The notes beneath the pieces were generated by a model that saw nothing but the letters and a program-made list of their open reading frames with translations, ran no database searches and was not told where the DNA came from. A program made the position numbers and the translations under genes. From contig NZ_JAFCJS010000001.1 of NCBI RefSeq assembly GCF_018130825.1, positions 1,712,627 to 1,776,626 of the forward strand: 64,000 nucleotides of DNA, given 5' to 3'. The DNA comes from Bradyrhizobium liaoningense. Lineage in GTDB: Bacteria; Pseudomonadota; Alphaproteobacteria; Rhizobiales; Xanthobacteraceae. This document shows positions 60,286 through 64,000 of this stretch, piece by piece (position 1 is the stretch's first letter; the number at the start of each line of letters is the position of its first letter).

Positions 60286-60939
60286 ATGTCGATGACAGCG
60301 GACGAGCTCGCCAAGAGACAGGCCATCATCGACGCCTGTCGCCGCATGAACGCGCTCGGCATCAACCAGGGTACCTCAGGCAATATCAGTGTCCGGCATG
60401 CGGACGGGCTTCTGGTCACGCCGACCAGCGTACCCTATGACGCCATGACGCCGGACCAGATCGTGTTCATGGCGATGGACGGCTCGCACGCGCGCCAGCA
60501 AAAGCCGTCCAGCGAGTGGCGCTTCCATCGCGACATCCTGAAGTCGCGGCCCGACGTCAACGCCGTCGTCCACGCCCATCCGACCTATTGCACCATCCTG
60601 GCGATCATGGGCATGGCGATCCCGCCCGTGCACTACATGATTGCTGCTGCCGGCGGCGACAGCATCCGCTGCGCGCCCTATGCCACCTTCGGAACGGAGG
60701 AACTGTCCGAACATGCGGTGCGGGCGCTGGAGGGACGGCTCGCCTGCCTGCTCGACCATCACGGCATGATCGCGATCGGCAGGACGCTGGACAAGGCGAT
60801 GTGGCTCGCCGTCGAGGTCGAGACGCTGGCGCGGCAATATCACGGCTGTCTTCAGATCGGACAACCGCCGCTGCTTTCCAGTGACGAGATCGAACGGGTC
60901 CGCCAGCGCATGGCCGGCTACGGCCTGTCGGAAGGGTAG
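60286..60939 (+). CDS. Class II aldolase (FucA/L-fuculose-phosphate aldolase-like)
   Basis: A 217-residue zinc aldolase. The metal is bound by E77, H96 and H98 (HAHPTY) and a third His in DHHGM (about 157-158), as in FucA. It splits a phosphorylated ketose. No kinase or isomerase gene is near; substrate unknown. Between the marC stop and this start 150 bases are empty. Confidence 0.9.
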   Translation: MSMTADELAKRQAIIDACRRMNALGINQGTSGNISVRHADGLLVTPTSVPYDAMTPDQIVFMAMDGSHARQQKPSSEWRFHRDILKSRPDVNAVVHAHPTYCTILAIMGMAIPPVHYMIAAAGGDSIRCAPYATFGTEELSEHAVRALEGRLACLLDHHGMIAIGRTLDKAMWLAVEVETLARQYHGCLQIGQPPLLSSDEIERVRQRMAGYGLSEG

Positions 60940-60951
60940 GGCGGGCAAAAG

Positions 60952-62739
60952 GTGTTCGTACGGATCAGGCATCTCGTCGATCGCAAGGGAACCAACCGCA
61001 CCATGGTTCGGCTGCGCGCGCTGCTGCGCAGCAACGAATTCTACCTGATCCCGCTGGCGCTCGTGATCGGCACGCTCGCCGGCGCCGTCGTGACGCTGAT
61101 GGCCGAGATCGCCCAGATCGCCCATGTGGTGATCTACGGCATTCCCGTCGACGTTCGCCTCTCGGCCAATGCGCGCGTGAGCCCTTGGGCCGCGCTGCTC
61201 GCACCTGCGCTCGGCGGGTTGGCGCTCGGCATCATGGAATGGTCGCGGCGGCGGATGAAGATCTCCAACGCGGTCGACCCTATCGAGGCCAACGCGCTGC
61301 GCGGCGGCAATCTCTCGATGCGCGACAGCGTGGTGGTCTCGAGCCAGACGCTGATCTCCAACGGCTGCGGTGCGTCGGTCGGCCTCGAGGCCGGCTATAC
61401 CCAGATCGGCTCCGGCATCGCCTCGCTGCTCGGCAAGTTCTTCAATCTGCGCCGCAACGATCTGCGCCTGATGGTCGGCTGCGGTGCGGCCGCCGCGATT
61501 GCAGCCGCGTTCGGTGCGCCGATCACCGGCGCCTTCTACGCCTGCGAGCTGATCGTCGGCGTCTATTCGGTCGGCAGCGCCGCGCCGATCCTGGCGGCCT
61601 CGCTCGCCGGCGCGCTGACCGCGCAATGGCTCGGCGGCGCGCCGTATTCATTGGAGATACCCAAGGTCAGCGCCGTCGGCGTCGAGCAATATCTGGCGCT
61701 GATCGGGCTCGCCCTCATCACCAGCGGCGTCGGCATTGCCGTGATGCGTTCCTCGCCGATGTTCGAGCGTCTGTTCGCCTGGCTGCCGGTCTGGCTGCGT
61801 CCGGTGTTCGGCGGCCTCATCGTCGGCGGCTTTGCGATTGTCACGCCGCAGGTGCTGGCGGCCGGCCACGGCGCCATGGTGCTCGATCTGTTTCACGACA
61901 TGACGATCGGCCTGATCGCGCTGATCATCGCCCTGAAAGTGACGGCGTGCCTGATCTCGCTGGCCTCGGGCTTCCGCGGCGGCCTGTTCTTCGCCTCGCT
62001 GTTCGTCGGCAGCCTGATCGGAAAATTCTTCGCCGAGCTGCTGGAACTGATCAGTCCGAACTTCGTGATCGATCCGCTGGTGGCGATGCTGACGGGCATG
62101 GCGACGCTCGGCGTCGCCATCGTCGGTGGGCCCCTGACGATGTCGTTCCTCGTGCTCGAGATGACCCGCAATGTCGACGTCACCGCCGTGGTGCTGGCCG
62201 GCTGCATCGTCACCTCGATCTGCGTGCGCTTCATGTTCGGCCACTCCTTCTCGACCTGGCGCCTGCATCTGCGCGGCGAGACCATCCGCAGCGCCAACGA
62301 CGTCGGCTGGCTGCGCAATCTCACCGTCGAGCGCCTGATGCGCTCCGACGTCGGCAAGGTGCCGTCGACCACGACGATCGCGGCTGTGCGCCGCGAATTC
62401 GCGCTGGGGTCGCGGCCCGGTATCGTCATCGTCAACAACGCGGACGAATATGTCGGCCTCGTCTTGCTGCCCGACCTGTACTCCAGCGATCTCGACACCA
62501 TCGCCGACGACATCCAGGTGATCGAGCTCGCCCGCCTGATCGACATCGTGCTGATTCCGGAAATGAACGTGAAATCCGCGATGGCGGTGTTCGACGAAGC
62601 GGAAGCGGAGATGCTGGCGGTGGTCGATTCCACCGACAGCCGCAAGGTGGTCGGCTTCCTCACCGAGACCTTCGCCCGCCGCCGCTATGTCGAGGAGATC
62701 GACAAGGCGACGCGCGGCGTGCTGGGGGCGTTGTCGTAA
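60952..62739 (+). CDS. CLC-type chloride channel/transporter with CBS domains
   Basis: A 595-residue membrane protein. The membrane core has GLEAGYTQIGSGIAS (containing the family GREGP-like gating Glu in GLEAG), GAPITGAFYACE and GGLFFASLFVG. The C-terminal part is a pair of CBS domains (about 460-590). GTG at 60952 is the assigned start, and an ATG at 61003 is also possible. It overlaps no gene but starts 12 bases after the aldolase stop, so they may be co-transcribed. Confidence 0.87.
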   Translation: MFVRIRHLVDRKGTNRTMVRLRALLRSNEFYLIPLALVIGTLAGAVVTLMAEIAQIAHVVIYGIPVDVRLSANARVSPWAALLAPALGGLALGIMEWSRRRMKISNAVDPIEANALRGGNLSMRDSVVVSSQTLISNGCGASVGLEAGYTQIGSGIASLLGKFFNLRRNDLRLMVGCGAAAAIAAAFGAPITGAFYACELIVGVYSVGSAAPILAASLAGALTAQWLGGAPYSLEIPKVSAVGVEQYLALIGLALITSGVGIAVMRSSPMFERLFAWLPVWLRPVFGGLIVGGFAIVTPQVLAAGHGAMVLDLFHDMTIGLIALIIALKVTACLISLASGFRGGLFFASLFVGSLIGKFFAELLELISPNFVIDPLVAMLTGMATLGVAIVGGPLTMSFLVLEMTRNVDVTAVVLAGCIVTSICVRFMFGHSFSTWRLHLRGETIRSANDVGWLRNLTVERLMRSDVGKVPSTTTIAAVRREFALGSRPGIVIVNNADEYVGLVLLPDLYSSDLDTIADDIQVIELARLIDIVLIPEMNVKSAMAVFDEAEAEMLAVVDSTDSRKVVGFLTETFARRRYVEEIDKATRGVLGALS

Positions 62740-62786
62740 AGCGTTGAGGCGGGACGGCGGGCTGCGTGCGCCGCCGTCCGCGCCTT

Positions 62787-63044
62787 CTATCGACCTGGTT
62801 GGGACGGGGACGCGACGAGGCAGGCCACGATCCGGCGGACCAGCGGAAGCACCACGAGCAGCGTCGGGAAGGCGACGAGCCATGACAGCCCCCAGGCGCC
62901 GGGCCAGGTGGCCAGGAACGCCGGCGTTGCGCCGAGGCTCCGCAGCGTCGAAATGACCGACACCACGGCTGTCATGAGGATGGACAGCACGAATGGCATC
63001 ACGATCGGCGCATAGCGCGCCGGCAGTTTGCGAACCGCAATCAT
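62787..63044 (-). CDS. DUF2798 small membrane protein
   Basis: An 85-residue protein with two hydrophobic segments (about 13-33 and 52-72), typical of DUF2798. RYAPIVMPFVLSILMT and GAWGLSWLVAFPTLLVV are family-like. It is convergent with the CLC gene. Function unknown. Confidence 0.75.
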   Translation of the reverse strand: MIAVRKLPARYAPIVMPFVLSILMTAVVSVISTLRSLGATPAFLATWPGAWGLSWLVAFPTLLVVLPLVRRIVACLVASPSQPGR

Positions 63045-63335
63045 CTGATTTCTCTTGAAGAATAGGACGCGTCAGTCACGTTGAACCCAAAAATTGGCAT
63101 CGATCCCGACGGCGTCGGTTGATGCGTTGGTTCACGTGAACGCTTACGGCGACCGAAAAAACGGCGCGGCTGTTCATTATCCGCTCAGGTTGAGTGGCGC
63201 AAGCTGGATCGGATCGTTCGGTTTACAATCGTTCAAAGCGTGGCAGATCGCCGCGATCCTGAAACCAATTCAGCGGTTTGGGCGTTGCGGACGGTTTGCA
63301 TGGATGTGTTTGGGCGAAAACAGAGGAAAGTCAAA

Positions 63336-63716
63336 ATGAGCAGACTCGTGATTTCCGCAGCCGGCCGCAACACCGTCCTGGCTGCGTGCGCTGGCCTGGC
63401 GGTGCTCGCAACCTCGGTATCGCCCTCGGCTGCGGCAGCCCCTCGGCCGGCACAGGCGGCGCCCGCAAACGCAGGTCAGGCCTCCTCCGACGTCACTGAT
63501 TTCAGCGCAGCCCGTCGTCGCCACTACTACCGGCGTGGACCGAACGCCGCAGGTCTCGCCTTCATGGGCGCAGCGGCGGGCATCATCGGCGGAGTGATCG
63601 CCGAGCAGCGGCGCCGCGACTATTATGAGAACCGCTATTATTACGGCCCGCGTCCTTACTACGGCGGCCAGGGCTACTACGGCGGCAGTCCCTATTATTA
63701 CGATCCGGGCTACTGA
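63336..63716 (+). CDS. Exported Gly/Tyr-rich small protein
   Basis: A 126-residue protein with a long signal peptide ending near AAAAP (about 35). There is one hydrophobic stretch (LAFMGAAAGIIGGVIA, about 72-87) and a tail rich in Gly and Tyr (YYYGPRPYYGGQGYYGGSPY). Proteins of this type are frequent in Bradyrhizobium and may be cell-surface or matrix proteins. CAGAGGAA precedes the ATG at 63336. The region 63045-63335 between the flanking genes holds no gene. Confidence 0.75.
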   Translation: MSRLVISAAGRNTVLAACAGLAVLATSVSPSAAAAPRPAQAAPANAGQASSDVTDFSAARRRHYYRRGPNAAGLAFMGAAAGIIGGVIAEQRRRDYYENRYYYGPRPYYGGQGYYGGSPYYYDPGY

Positions 63717-63777
63717 TACCGGTCGTATCGAGCGGCCGTAGTTCGTCGGTCAGATCCACTTCCGGATTTTGCAGAAG

Positions 63778-63802
63778 GGCGGTGCTTTGCGCCGCCTTTT
63801 TT
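63778..63802 (+). terminator. Rho-independent terminator after the Gly/Tyr-rich gene
   Basis: GGCGGTGC/GCGCCGCC (8 bp including one G-T pair) with a TTT loop, then TTTTTT at 63797-63802. It starts 62 bases after the stop. Confidence 0.85.
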
Positions 63803-63953
63803 GTTGCTTCCTTGCTCTTGTAGTTCCATCCGGGCTACGGGACCGAATTGTGTCGCCCGGCTGTCAATCCCGGTCGGCGAAAATATTCCGCTTTATCGAA
63901 ATTCGGATTTGTCGTATGTGTGGCCCATCCCGGCTCATCCTTGAGGGGCGATC

Positions 63954-64000
63954 ATGAGGTCGTCATTGTCGCGAGCCGGGCTTGCGGTGGACGCGGCAGC
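63954..64000 (+). CDS. Start of a gene running off the window edge
   Basis: ATG at 63954 with GAGGGG upstream starts a frame reading MRSSLSRAGLAVDAA to the right edge. The N-terminus may belong to an exported or membrane protein. Only 15 codons are visible, so no product can be named. Confidence 0.4.
   Translation, partial: MRSSLSRAGLAVDAA

Overview
The window is GC-rich alphaproteobacterial chromosome. The gene families, the small Bradyrhizobium-type hypothetical proteins, the FixK/FNR-type box and the many intergenic palindromes all suggest a Bradyrhizobium or a close relative. No rRNA, tRNA, CRISPR array, insertion sequence or prophage was seen. Non-coding repeats occur as hairpin-rich intergenic elements of at least three families.

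Region 1 (1-41.2 kb) is a very large lanthanide/PQQ methanol- and alcohol-oxidation locus. It holds three quinoprotein alcohol dehydrogenases, at 2649-4376, 10798-12612 (XoxF) and 18269-19933, and all three carry the extra lanthanide-type Asp. Around them are the XoxG-type cytochrome, a second c-type cytochrome, two XoxJ-like periplasmic binding proteins, a lanmodulin (lanM, 20275-20661) and a 26-residue pqqA (20823-20903). A TonB receptor (38643-41126), a quinoprotein-associated ABC system with beta-propeller and binding protein (30.3-34.7 kb) and a 'quinoprotein relay' set (SoxYZ-like carrier, zinc metallohydrolase, rhodanese-like Cys/Trp-motif protein) complete it. Formaldehyde made by XoxF can be carried to formate by the encoded glutathione route: gfa (8430-8993), class III alcohol dehydrogenase (9026-10135) and S-formylglutathione hydrolase (35381-36226). 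A divergent response regulator/histidine kinase pair and an AraC regulator probably control the locus. The ABC/TonB part resembles the lanthanide-uptake (lut) system of Methylorubrum extorquens, so the region appears to combine metal import, metal buffering, cofactor precursor, enzyme, electron acceptor and product disposal. pqqBCDE, mxaFI and formate dehydrogenase are not in the window.

Region 2 (41.2-47.4 kb) is accessory: small Bradyrhizobium-type proteins, a LysR regulator divergent from an old-yellow-enzyme reductase and a degenerate short-chain dehydrogenase, a secreted peptide behind a perfect FNR/FixK-type palindrome, and a GrlR-like protein.

Region 3 (46.6-51.9 kb) is an aromatic meta-cleavage operon (VOC extradiol dioxygenase, FAD hydroxylase, fumarylacetoacetase-type hydrolase, tripartite-transport binding protein) divergent from a GntR/FCD repressor with two TGTACA palindromes between them.

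Region 4 (52-64 kb) is mostly housekeeping: a Tat-exported GH1 glycosidase, thiolase, HU-type protein, an Hsp20-Lon-small basic protein operon, a DUF892 ferritin-like protein, a MarC protein, a class II aldolase, a CLC chloride transporter and small membrane or secreted proteins. One gene runs off the right edge.
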